A stretch of DNA of 64,000 bases. Source: Cinnamomum chago (lineage: Eukaryota > Streptophyta > Magnoliopsida > Laurales > Lauraceae). Shown here one piece after another: positions 10,601-22,955 of this stretch. The notes under the pieces are model-generated. The model ran no database searches. It had not been told where the DNA came from and was given only the letters and a program-made list of their open reading frames with translations. The stretch lies in contig CP142451.1 in assembly GCA_038049695.1 (NCBI GenBank), positions 5,082,001 through 5,146,000 on the forward strand. The letters are read 5' to 3'. The position numbers were made by a program, and so were the translations under genes. Position 1 is the first letter of the stretch, and the number at the start of each line of letters is the position of its first letter.

Positions 10601-10775
10601 GGCGCTTCCATTTTTATAGAGGGAACGCCCCTCTTCATTACCCTGCCACGTGTCGTTTCGATCCCGGCGACCGACCAGACAGGAGACTCCACGTGGCGGC
10701 AACGGGTCGCCTTCCCCCACGCCTCTGGTACGATATATTATCACCTCGGGCATACGGAACGGCGTCCCACGTGCT
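10601..10775 (-). promoter_or_regulatory. Promoter of the antisense gene: TATA box and three G-boxes
   Basis: On the minus strand TATAAAAA occurs at 10618-10611, about 280 nt upstream of the antisense ATG. Farther upstream lie three palindromic CACGTG G-boxes at 10647-10652, 10690-10695 and 10768-10773, two of them within ACGTGGC/ACGTGTC contexts that resemble ABA-response elements. G-boxes bind plant bZIP and bHLH factors. Activity is inferred. Confidence 0.6.
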
Positions 10776-10925
10776 TGACAAAGCGAAGTCATTATGGTGC
10801 CCTATTTATTGCCTAGGGCAGACGGAGGCGCGTCATGATGAGAATCTCATAAAAGCAAGATACGAAAGGACGGCCCCATCGCTTCCGAATCGTATCTCCC
10901 GACCCCGGACTAAGCCCAAGGGGTC

Positions 10926-10942
10926 GAGAGATAGGGGGCAAT
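10926..10942 (+). other. Polypurine tract
   Basis: GAGAGATAGGGGGCAAT lies directly before the 3' LTR, where plus-strand DNA synthesis is primed during reverse transcription. Confidence 0.85.
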
Positions 10943-11632
10943 TGTGTGGGGTCGTTCGGTGCTCGCAGATGTAGGTGGGGTCACTCTCCAGTCTCGGTTA
11001 CCATTGGTCTCGGCATCGTTCAAGGTCGGCCGCAACGTCATCTCGAGAGGACCGTAGGGTGAGTCTTGGTGGCTACGTCACGAGTCCCGACCTCGGCCTC
11101 AGCCTCTTCTCGGCCTCTTTCCCGATCTCGGCCCCTGTCACTCAGCCATTAATGTGGCCATAAATGCGCTGCCATGACGGGATCGGCAAACTGACAACAG
11201 AGCGGGCGCCAGACCCAGATAAGGAGCACGCCTTATCTAAAGTCATGTCCATAGGCAAGGGGCGCTGGTCCGATGGGACATTCCCTTTTTACCTCCCCCC
11301 CATTCAGGAGGTACGAATACACGCTGATGGGACTGTCATCCCTTCATGTGGGCAGTACTATGATGACTTTCACGACTATATATTGCATGAACGCAAACCA
11401 GGTAAGGAGGAGAATCCTTCCTTCTGAGCACTCTCTTCCTTCATTCCCTTTCAATTCTCGCACTGACTTGAGCGTCGGAGGACCTTCGGCTGCCCATAGT
11501 CAGGGTCTCTGACTGTTATCTTCTTCCTTTCAGGTCACCGGAGGCTCGATCCTTTCCCCTTATCTTCCCCAAAACCTCGAATCAGGAGCTTAACCCTCCA
11601 TTAACTAAGTCCGTAATTTTTAGGCACTTACA
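10943..11632 (+). repeat. 3' LTR
   Basis: 690 bp, same ends and length as the 5' LTR, followed directly by the TGTAG duplication at 11633-11637. Confidence 0.95.
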
Positions 11633-11637
11633 TGTAG
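11633..11637. repeat. Target site duplication, right copy (TGTAG)
   Basis: Exact match to 392-396. Confidence 0.95.
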
Positions 11638-11719
11638 GATGGACCCGGAGCCACTTTTCGGGTCTATCATTGGCTATATCGGGCAATGGATTTAATCCTA
11701 TTTCACTTTACGTAATTTC

Positions 11720-12910
11720 TATATATATTTGAAATCTTTAGATCATCATCATCAAAGTTTTGTTAGTTGTTGTGGAATCTTATAATGTCTTTGACAGAAA
11801 ATGAAAGTGAGTTTTATTATATCGGTTATTAGGTTGATAGATGGAGTGGGCTTACCCTTGTGCACGATGAGACCTTTTATGTCTCTTGTCACCTCTATTT
11901 GTAGGGTGTGGATTAGGATAATAGATGAAGTTGGGCAAACCTAGTGCATGATGAGACATTTCCATCTCCTTTACTTTTATTTATGTAGGCAGAGATCCTA
12001 ATGGGAACCACGAATAAGACGGTAAGGCATATCAATAATATATCATCAGTTGACGAGTAAAGTTTGGAGCATGTGTCTATTTATATGTATTTTATCCTAT
12101 ATTATTTGGATTCACGAACTCATATATAATGAGACCTTGATTTGGATTCGAGTCTATTGACATTTATTATTTATTCACAATCTCTAGATCATCGTCATCA
12201 TTAAAGCCTTGTCAGAGTTAAGTTATGAAATCTTAAAACGTCTTTATTTAGTGAACAGCCTTGTCAGAGTTAAGTTATGAAATCTTAAAACGTCTTTATT
12301 TAGTGAACTTCATTATAACAATTACAAGGATAATAGAGGGAGTTGCCTATCATCCTATGTGATGAGACATTTTTATCTCATTTAACCTATATTTATAGGC
12401 ATGGATCTCAATGGGAACCACGAATAAGACCACGATAGCATATCAACAAATGTCACTCGTTGACGGATATATATTCTCCAACATGTGTTTATTTATATGT
12501 ATAATATCCTATATCATTTCAAGTCATCAACTCGGATATAACGAGACCTTTATATGGAGTGAGGCCTGTTAACATTTACTATTTATTCACAATTTTTAGA
12601 TAATTGTTATCATTAAAGCCTTATCAAAGCTATGTTATGGAATTTTAAAATATCTTTGTCTAAAAACGTAGGGAACTTCATCAAAACAATTAGGAGTATG
12701 TGATAAGACATTTCTATATGCATGAACTAGGGTAAATAGATGAGGTTCATCGATCCTCGTACATGATGAGACCTTTCTATCCTCTTAACCTTTATTCATA
12801 GGGATGGTCGGATGGATCTTGATGTGAACCATTAATGGTAGGGCCAGTCCGCTAATGGGTAAAAATTCTCCAACACGTGTTAATGTATATTTATAGTATC
12901 CAATATCATA
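11720..12910. repeat. Degenerate tandem repeat with about 405-bp period
   Basis: Blocks beginning GATGAGACATTT...TATTTATAGGCA near 11952, 12355 and 12762 recur with the same following order: GGGAACCACGAATAAGAC, a CATATCAACAATATGTC-like segment, GTGTTTATTTATATGTAT, then ACGAGACCTT and TTTATTATTTATTCACAATCT. A partial first copy precedes them. The copies have diverged. No coding sequence was recognised. Confidence 0.75.
12205..12308. repeat. Exact 52-bp tandem duplication
   Basis: 12205-12256 is repeated exactly at 12257-12308 (unit starts AGCCTTGTCAGAG, ends TTTAGTGAAC). It sits inside the 405-bp repeat and is recent, as no difference has accumulated. Confidence 0.95.
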
Positions 12911-12989
12911 GGATTCATAAAAAGAATATACAAGATTATTATTTCCAATTATGACACAATAAAGCGGAGGCTTTTGAATTCAATGTTGA

Positions 12990-13070
12990 CCGGTTTCTAT
13001 AGAAAGTAAGATTCAAACTCATGACTACTCGTTTTTTTAAATAACTAACCTAACCACTACACCACATAAT
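12990..13070 (-). mobile_element. SINE-like relic (tRNA-related)
   Basis: On the minus strand a GTGTAGTGGTTAGG segment (A-box-like, near 13062-13049) is followed by ATGAGTTTGAATCTT (B-box-like, 13022-13008). No target duplication was identified. Confidence 0.4.
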
Positions 13071-13287
13071 ATTTATAAAAAAACATCAAAAGAAATTAGA
13101 TGAAGGGGGGTCCCTAGGCACGTGGGTCATGCCCATACTTAGCACGGGTTATTGTGCTAGTAATTAAATTAAACGGTATAACAAGAGCTCTTCGATTGAA
13201 ATGATTTTTTTAAAGGATTCAAGTCCCTTTGAACTTGGGCCTTTAACAATGTGGGCTCTAGCATTCTATATATCATAACCGTTTGAA

Positions 13288-13473
13288 TTTTTTATTTTTT
13301 TATTTTTTGCTATCGGAGGGTTTTCAACCATTTGGACTAAACTAATCCCTCCGGGCCCAGAGAGAAGCCGGGTAAACTCTCCTATAGCCCTAGTGTGGTG
13401 GTGCAGTTTCGAACCTACAACCTCCGGGTATAAACCGTGGTCTTAGAGGCCAATTGACCTACCCCTTGGGGTT
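13288..13473 (-). mobile_element. tRNA-derived SINE, copy 1
   Basis: 186 bp flanked by the 13-bp duplication ATAACCGTTTGAA (13275-13287 and 13474-13486). On the minus strand it starts AACCCCAAGGGGTAGG, has an A-box-like segment and the B box GGTTCGAAAC, contains the common block TCTCTGGGCCCGGAGGGATT and ends in an A-rich tail. It shares its sequence with 35487-35664 and 59042-59216. It resembles Au-type plant SINEs in the 3' half, but this was not checked. Confidence 0.88.
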
Positions 13474-13486
13474 ATAACCGTTTGAA

Positions 13487-16400
13487 CTTAAGGTCTAGGG
13501 AATTGAATGGTCCTGAACTCAAATGCAGGTCCTTCAAACCTTATTAAGCTCAAACTCTCACCTAATTAGGTCCAATCCAAATGGCCCATTGACACCTCTA
13601 CTCCTCTAGCATGTTTATTTAATTTGTTAGGTAAACACAATTAATGGGTTGAACAGTTTGGGCTAACACATGGGCTATTTTTAAAAGACCTATCTCTAGT
13701 GGTGGCAGTGATTCAAGGAGGATTCAGACTTGTTGGATTCAAACAAAGATTTTCAAACCTTACATTTAGCATCTAGAAATGATTAGATCCAAGTCCAGAC
13801 CCTACAATGCAGACCCAAGGATGTGAATCCACATAGAACCATGTATGAAAATAGCATTAAATCCTAAAATCTAATTGCATCTTCGTGACAAGGTTCCTTT
13901 CCATGCGTCATCACGAAAATTAGAAAGTTTCTTGCCACCTTGGTCCATTGATTGATGATTAGGAGAATGGAGATGTTTGTTTTGCAATCATTCCAGATAA
14001 GAGTCTTGGTTGATGGGGACTTCTTATACCATATTAGTAGCTGTCCTCAGGCATTTGGGATTTCTTAATTAATTTACAAGTTTTCAAATTTTCATCCTTG
14101 TGGATTAGCATTTTGGCTTATAAACAACTTTAAAACTCCAACTTCTAAAGTGCTTAGAGTCTTCGAGCATTTGTCAATCCAATTGGAGGGTGACATTTGG
14201 GGAATTCAAATGTCCCCAAGCAGAAATTCTCGGATATTCTACAAACAATCGTATACTTTATCATCAAAGCTTTGTTCTAATTGCATTTAGTTGCATGAAT
14301 TCTATCTCTTCATTCCGATATATCCGAGAAATGAACATACACTCAACTTAACAAACAAATTGTGACCATTTCACACGACCGTAACAAACATAAATAGTGT
14401 GAAGTTTCATAACTTAGATTCTCTTAGTGCTAACCTCCACCCCCATCTTCTCTAGATCCTCTGGACTTTCTGATGGGGAGGTTGTTCCATCGAACCATCA
14501 AGCACCAACAATGCTCTTTCAAAATGGAGAAGTTTTTTTAAATTTGTAAAAATGCAAGTTGTAAACTATTTTGTAAACATCTCAAGATTTCTAGTTGTTT
14601 CCTTCAAGGCTTAATAGGAACATAGTAAATGCATCTGTAATGTTCTCCATTTCATTGAGTATTGATTGAGAGCCAATTTTCACCATCATTTACGACAAAT
14701 GTGGCAGTCGTCTGTTGTAGGGGATGCTATAAAATCAACTTTATTCTGAGTTCCAAAAACATGTAGAAAATCATTGCAATGGCCAACGGGTATAAAGATA
14801 TAATAATCGCTAGCATGTTTGGATGTGTGGTGAATTGAAGTAAAGTGAGGTACACTCTCCATTATGCAAACAATATAAGACAATGGGTCATATCAAAAGT
14901 ACATAAATTCAAAATTCTCATATTAAAAAAAAAAGGTTATAAAGCAACCTCCTTTCTCGTAAAAAAAAAATCATTTCTTTACACAAAAAGTCAAAGAGAT
15001 TCTTCATCAAGTCATTATAAACAAAAGACTATCATAATCCATTATATTTTATTATCTCTTGATTTGATACTTCACCTTACTTTATTCTCTCTTTAATCTT
15101 CATTTGGAAAATGCTTTCACTATTATTAGAGCTACTTTATATGGTCATCATATGTGGGTCACATGCCCACATGCCAACATCTCTCATCTGGCTAAAATGA
15201 GCCAAAACCATCTAATGAGCTTTTCACAACTTATATTATAACTTCAACAAATGACAACATAGGAGATTGTAACTCCCACTATTCTCTGATTTTAATTATT
15301 ATCATTATGTTATAACAACTATTCCCACTACACAATAGAATACTCTTTTATTTTGAGATTTTTAATACTTATGCAGATCAGCTTCATTTGAAGAACTCTA
15401 AGAACTTCTATCATGAGGGTATCAATGCTTTCCATGGATATGCCACTCATGAATTTTATTAGAGCTATTTTTTTATTTTTAAATTGAGACTTTTCACTGT
15501 ATTATGGTAAAAGAAATTCATGCTTTTTCTCAGACATGACACTTTTGAATTAAGAGTCCATTTGATCATCATAAGGTATTTTCTGCAGATGCACTTTTCA
15601 TAATGGATAAATGCATATTTGGCTTGATCACAGGTGTTCCCATCACACGGAGTATGACTTTTGGGGTTTGAATTGGGTTATAGTGTGATTTAGGGATTGA
15701 CCAAATATAACTCAAACGCTATCATCCAATCCTCATTTTTAAGACCTCAAGACTATAGTGATCTTGTAATTGCATTTTTTCAAAATTAACTTTACTTCAC
15801 TTGACTCTATTAGTAGAGTTGCAAAACTTGCCGTTGATCTTGTAAGTGCATTTTTTCAACATTGATCTCGTCCAACGGTGGATAACATTGATGGGGACAG
15901 TGTTGTATTGGGATGGGTGTCAATTTACAGTGGCAAGTTTGTTCTAGGGGAGTTACCCCGACATGAGGGCACCTAGATCGGTCGAGCCCTTAAAAAGCCC
16001 ACAAAATGAGGGCTTTCGCTTTTGTTAGAAACCTCACTGCTGAACTTAGATAAAAATTTTACAGGTGAGCCAATTCAAGGGCCGGGCTCGGACAGTACTA
16101 ATAAGTCTGGCCCGACCTTCTTATTTATATATAAGTGGATTTTTATATGAGTTCTTACATGATTCTTATATTTAACATTTTTCATGATTCTTACGTGGAT
16201 TTTCAATAGCATGGGATCACTTCTCTTTAATTATTGAGTCTAACATATAGCCTCCAATGGCCCACCTTTTGGATGGGCCACAACCTTGAAAACAAAGTGT
16301 TGGATAGTAAATGATTACCTAGCCATCACCCTACTATAAATCATATTCATATTCTAATAATGTGAGATTTCCATCTACCCCCATATTTGTACATGGTTCC

Positions 16401-16738
16401 CCAAGGTTCAACGCTACTCTTTTACCTTATGTCAAAATCACAACATAAACGTCATCACATCATTCAGGAAAAATCAGGGTCAGATCAAAGTCTTCTACTC
16501 AAGAGGAGATATTATAAAAACTTACAAACAAAGTTGTACAAGGACTCTCTCTCTCTCTCTCTCTCTCAATATAAGTTTCATCATTTTGTTTCTGTTGAGA
16601 TCAGAGTACAAGAATGTGGGATAAATTTACAGATATGAAGGGAATGATTTCCAAAGCGACCTATATGTTTACAAGAGAGCAGAAAATTGACTAAAAATGA
16701 GGAGACCTGATTTGGTCACAATTGAATGATAGAATGAA
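13487..16738. other. Intergenic, AT-rich, up to the kelch gene
   Basis: No coding sequence is supported; open frames here are short and unlike known proteins. A (CT)n run lies at 16546-16567, inside the likely 3' flank of the kelch gene. The part from about 16600 to 16738 may be its 3' untranslated region. Confidence 0.5.
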
Positions 16739-19700
16739 TCAAAACTCATAAGTTAGCTTAGTTCTCCATGTACTTCCGATAACCTTCTTGGGCGATGGAT
16801 CATTCGGTCCCCTGTCACGTTGTCCAGACGTGAAATACAGCCATCCATTCCAGAATCCAACAAGCGTAGTTTTAATACGGAAAGGCATCTTCCCAAGGAC
16901 TGACCACTCCTGTATACAGATAAAGTTCCAATCAGACTAGTCATCAAAACCAGAAAACATAAGCATTTGTAAGGGCACAGGCAATGAAAGAATGGGATCG
17001 AGAAAACTACATGAACCAAATACACAAATAATTGACAACTAAATTAAAGGACTATAGGCACCCTACAGAATTAGTTCATAAGATAGCCGATAATTATGCC
17101 TATATTATAAAAATTTATTATTAAAATGAAAATTTTTAGAACCACAATCTGCATAGAGCCTGTTGAGAGATGTTTCACCAAACCATGGGCCCAAAATGCA
17201 CTTGATTAGAATCATCAGCAACCATACATTAGCTGTGTGGTGCATGATACTTAAATTACTGATGAAGCAAAGTACATAAAGCTGTGAGATCAAGCTGACC
17301 TTGATCCAACACATAAAACATAAGCCAGATTTCAGCACAACAAACGCAATTCATATTTGAGTAAGAAAAACATATTTGAACTATGAAGCATTTCTGTTTC
17401 ATGGTTGAACTGGATGGCAAATCCCATTTGCTTAAACTTCTCTTTTAGGAATGAGATGCAATCACAAAAAGCAAAACATTGTTTCGTTTGTCCAGACTGT
17501 AATTAAGAAGTCTCCTTTCCAGTTTGAGATTTTAGCCAAATTTTAGTAGAAGGGAGCACTTCTCATCTTCATCATTTGATAATTCTTTGTACATGCATAG
17601 GAAGGGAAATTACCTGATGATTACAATGAACTATGACATTATATATTTTGGTAAAACCAAGGTATTCACACGTTAGTCAAAGCTCAAATTGCATTGGATT
17701 GAGCTCACAAAAAAGTGTGAGAACAAAGAAAAGAGCAACTCATTGAAATAACATCCAAGAATCCCTAACTCTGGGAAAAAAACCAAAATCAAAATTGTAA
17801 ATAGCACCTTGATGCCAGCAACGAAAGGCCATATGATGTAATAGAAGATGATGCGCCAATCTGTTGATAATTCACCCAACCTATTTTTAATTTTGGTTGC
17901 AGCTACTTAGTATATGTAGTTTCATAGAGATTTTTCCAGAGCCTATTCTAATTTTTTTTCTTGGGGGTTGATGGGATGTGGGAGGGGTGTTTCATACTTT
18001 TATGAGGAGGGTTATAGGTTGGGGAGTGTTTTTTTTTTTTTTTTTTGAGAGCGTTATGGTTTGGGGAGAAGAGGTTATACAATTTTCCATATGCTGTCCC
18101 CTAGTAGGATTCCCAAATGCTCAAGTACAATCTAGCATTTAAGAAACAGGAATTTAGAGAATTCCAAAAGCAAGAGTGAAATTTCAAAAGGTACGATTTT
18201 GAATTCCACTTTTCCAAAAGGGGATTCCAAAAGATCCATATACAGCTACTGACAATGCTGCCAGAAATTCTAACACATGGAATGCCAGTCAGAAATTCCT
18301 CTAAACAAACAGGCCCCAAGGCTATAAGCCACTACCATCTTTGAAAATTTATTTTAGTACGAAGACCATCTGATAGGTTAGACAATAGAAGGGTTTTAGA
18401 GGTCTCTTTAGAAAAAGGTACGTGTAACAAATGTTATCTTTCAGGAATATTTGCATGAAAGTGAAACTGTATGATGAGTTTTGCTTTATGGGTATGATTA
18501 TTAAGACATTTTTTCATCTAGTGGGTATGAAGCCCACCTATGCTGGTGTGAAGACAATATATACTGATTATACAATGTACCATGTATAATGCATAATTTA
18601 TTTCCTTTTTTTTTTCCCGTGACCCTATACAATCTAATGTGTTGCGTATTTAATTAGAAAGGGTTGAACTAAGTTGAATCTGCATCACATCTAGAGAGAC
18701 AAGCTTCAAGTAAGTGTCGAGCATTATTTATAATAATAAAGGTTTCTAGCAAGCATTTAAATGGAGCTTCCGTGGAAATTCATGTGGAAGATGGGACATG
18801 ACAATGGTTAAAAGAATCATGAGAGAAAATTTATATGTGATAGCATGGGAGGGTCATGTTTTAGATCAATATTAGCAGGATTTCCACCAAAATAAATATA
18901 TCACATTTCACCAGAAGTTCATTAGTAATCACTATGTAAACTATTGGAAAGCATTAGTACCAATGTATCCAAATGAAACTGTAACAGTTCTCCAACTAGC
19001 ACCATCCTTTTGGTCACAGGATGCTTTTCCGTCGTTCCACCCGCAATAATTAAGGAATTGTTGACAATAACCCATGCAAACTCTATATGGGAGTCGGGTT
19101 TTGGCATGGGAGGCAATTGTTTCCACTTCATCTCATCATCCAGCATGTAAACATCACTGTAGACTACCTGAAACAAAGGATAACATTCAGCTATGTTTTG
19201 AAAAAGAGCACAAGTTACACTAGCTTGGCTACTTCTGTAGCCATGAAGTAGTAGTATCCAGAGAATATGATCATGATATACAAAGGCATTGTAGCTTTAT
19301 CCAACTATATCTTGAACACAGTTTAATTATTAAGTATGCTGCAATATTGTAGTCCATTATATATTATGTGTTTATTGTAAATAAACAGAAATAATAATAA
19401 AACACAGTATGGAAATCTAGTTACTTGTTCATCTTAAATGTTGCAGGACATGATTTGACTGTCATATTAATATATGGCACGATGCATACTACCATACAGC
19501 ATCATTTGGTTTATTACAAAAAGCTTATTCTTCTATTTAATTTCTGGACTTGGCATCAGAGCAATGTTCCATGAATCTAGCCAGATCCAATTGTATCTTT
19601 TTTCGTGGGGACCACTTACTAGTCCATAAGGTCAGTGTAAGGATGAAGTACATCCTAATTGATGGAAACTTGGTGATTTGTGGAGGTTTTTGGCACTTTA

Positions 19701-22700
19701 ATGATAGTTTCGATGGGATATAAGGTGTGATTGTCAAGGGAAAAAAAATCAATTTAAGGTTCTCTTGATTTGGTTTGCATCGGCTTTCTGCATGATTCAA
19801 ATCGTATCTCATTGATAGAAGTTCATTCATCGGAGTTCTTTGAAGAACTGCTACTGAGGTTTTTCACTCAGCCCATTCTTCAATAATATTTTTTATGATA
19901 ATATAAAACTAGCACAAGAACTTGTGTTGAGCACGAGTCTGTCCATGCAATGCAAACTAAATATTCATGCAATTGGAAAATAATTATTGACTTGAGTGGC
20001 GGCCCAAATACATTGCACAACAGTAAGTAAATTTTTCGAAAGACAGCAAAAACAGAAAATATATGACCGTACTTATTTTTGCAATTGAGAGTAGATAGAG
20101 CAGAGAGCAAATAGGAGAAGTGAGGTAAAAAAAAAAAAGAAAAAATATGTAGAAATGAGAAAAGGAAATGTGAGCAGAAAGGCACCTTTGCAGAGAAACG
20201 AAAAAGGAAAAACAAGTAAGTTACAAGAGACATGGGTAGTTACATGAGATGAGATGGGTATCGCATGGGATAAGAAGTGGGCAGTTACAAGAGATGGGGA
20301 GGAGGGAATAACTAACAGTCAAAATCACAACTGAAGGTCCAAATTAGATTAAAAAGGCTTAGCTTTAATATAGTATAATTGCATCGATAGGGATAGGGAT
20401 AGGTTTTTTTTTTTTTGGGAATAGGGGTAGTGTTGTTATGATGCCCAAGACTTATCAGATCACACTTTCGGGAAAATTGGTAGTTGTGATATTGTTTAAA
20501 GGAATTCTGGTGTTCCAAGGGGCCGATTTTGTTCAAAGGAAGATTATTTGGTACAACAGCTACAAGGATGGTTTCAGAAATTCCATTAAACCATGATGAG
20601 GTTTGGATATAGGTGAAACCATGTGAATCATACCTTATCATCTTAAAAGCGGTGGAGGCATAAAATTCCTAATTTTATACCTTGATGAATCATGGTTAAG
20701 AGTGATGATCTTCTTGACAGGTAAAACAATAAAAAATTTAGGGCCAACATTTTGTTCACTGGTCTCTATCAGAATACTAAAGGTGTTGTATGCTGTTCCA
20801 GTGCAGCTCACAGACAGTTGAGGTGCAGTCTACATGTATCGAATACATTTCTATCAAGAGGTTGGGCTGAAATAATCTCAGATGGTATCTTCAGTTCCTA
20901 TGAAACCAACCAAGGGGTCTATGAAGTTGATGAGGGACTATACATATACATACATTTCAGCAAGTAGGTAATGTCTGTTCCGTTCTTTGTTCATCAACCT
21001 TAGTGCTGAAGAAGGGCCGTGAAAGGTGTTCGGGTTTTACAATAGAATAGTTGTAAGGCTCTTGGTATTTGGTAGACACTGTATTGTCTTCTCCATAATG
21101 GCAACATCCGCTTCTTTTGACATTTTGTCCATAGGTAGAAGTAATAGTGTCTGGTACAGATATTAGGATTATCTGTATACTTCCCTTCCACTAAAGGGAC
21201 CAAATTACATGTAATGGTTCAAAGAAGTGGAAATGCACGTCTATGGAAAACATAAGTGACGAGTCATATATGGTAGCATCTAAGAGAAAAGTGAAGATTC
21301 ATATATGCGAGTTAGTTCAATCTATTGTCTGGATGGTTTTGGAATGGGCAAGTAGGCATCAGATTCTGTTGGGATTCCTATGGAAGATCTTCATAAATCA
21401 TGGGCAGCTTGTTTTAATGGCGGAAGAAGCTCTAGACTGGTTCGTACAGTTAGTTGGCATTCTCCTCCAAAAGGTGTTTTGAAGCTGAATTTTTATGGTA
21501 GTTTTGTTCATCAAATTTGTATGGGAGGAATTGGTGGTGTTATCCGTAATTGAGAAGGGAAGGTTGTGAAGAATTTTTCAGGACCGATTAATTCATTAGA
21601 TGCAAACGGTGCTGAAATGTTTGTGTTGTTGGTGGGTTGCCGTGAGTTGCAGAATTTGGGATGTTATAATGCAATTATTGAAGGAAACTCCTTTTTCTGC
21701 TATTCAATGGGGCTCAAGAAAAACTTCTTTTCCTTGGAGATTGGTGGATTGGGTGGAGGAGGTGCAAGCTATTTCTTCTCAAATGAGGTTTACTTTTTGT
21801 CACATCTTCAGAGAAGTGAATGATATGGCGGATGCTCTTGCTACGGAAGGAGTCTTTCGTTTACACATTTCATTTAATGTTTAATTTCTTGAGTTGTTAA
21901 TCTTCTTGTTTTTTCATCCGATGTTTGTTTTTCTTTTCCTGTTGTTTTCGGCTCTTCTTAATAAAATTTACTGTTATAAAAAAAATAAAAATAAAAAAAG
22001 TCAGGTGAGGATGATCATAAACATCTATATTGGAAGGTCAATAATTCAATGGTTTATGTCAATGCTTTTGGATGCTATGGAAGGATATGTTAGAGGGGTT
22101 TGTAAATATCCAAGAATCTTTCTCCATGATTGATAGAAAGGGAAGCTACACAGTCTGCGGTTTTATATACATGGAATTGTGGATACCACTCCATTCATTT
22201 CTCTTGGGAGTTGGGAAAGGACTGTTGGGAGTGAAATGTGAGCCCAAACAAGTATTGGTTACGCCTTACAAAGCTTGACTAACTCCCCAGAAGAAGTCTA
22301 AAACCTTGCTAATAAAAAAAAGAGAAAAAAAATGCTCTTTCGTCTTTCGAGATATGGACTTCTAAAACCTTGCTAACAAGAAAAGAGCAAAATAAATGCT
22401 CTTCTTCTCCCAAGATAAAGATCTGGAAGCTTCTTCTCCTTGCTTGCTTCCACTACAACTGACGAACTATAGCATTTACCCCTTCTTAACACCTTCCCAT
22501 AGGAGTCCTCTCAGTCCAAAAGGCTATTCCAAGTAGCAGAGGAGGAGGTCAACAGGGCCCAAAGCAAACGGTGGATTTTCACATTAAATGGATTGCCTGT
22601 CGGCCCTGCCCTGCCACATTTAATGAAAATGGAGGCCTTCCTGAGGCCGGTTTGTTTACATGAAAGGAGTATAAGAGGAATAGGGGACGAATCATAAATA

Positions 22701-22918
22701 AAGTTAAAGATGAGGTTTAAAGTAAAAAGGCACTACAAGACAACTTTTACTTGAAAAGCGGGGAAAACCCCTACTTTATGTAACTTCATCAGCGCCCCCC
22801 CCCCCCCCCCCCCCAAAAAAAAAAAAAAAAGGATATTTCCACTTGGCCCGACCTTGGGGACCGGGCCAAAATCCGGTCCCTAAGTCGGGCTACCTAGCAC
22901 GGTTGAAAAAAAAAAAAC

Positions 22919-22955
<37 letters not shown>

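Larger units (their letters stand above)
397..11632 (+). mobile_element. Complete Ty3/Gypsy LTR retrotransposon, Tat lineage, with antisense extra gene
   Basis: An 11,236-bp element is bounded by 690-bp LTRs (397-1086 and 10943-11632) that start TGTGTGGGG and end CTTACA, flanked by the TGTAG duplication. The order is LTR, primer site, gag, protease, RT, RNase H, second (archaeal-like) RNase H, integrase, tandem repeat, antisense gene, polypurine tract, LTR. RT before integrase marks Ty3/Gypsy; the second RNase H and a long extra region before the 3' LTR are hallmarks of the Tat clade. The sense coding region carries a gag frameshift, an RT deletion and two nonsense codons, so this copy cannot make intact proteins. 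About six LTR differences, all transitions, point to a fairly recent insertion. Family-level naming needs a domain-tree comparison. Confidence 0.95.
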
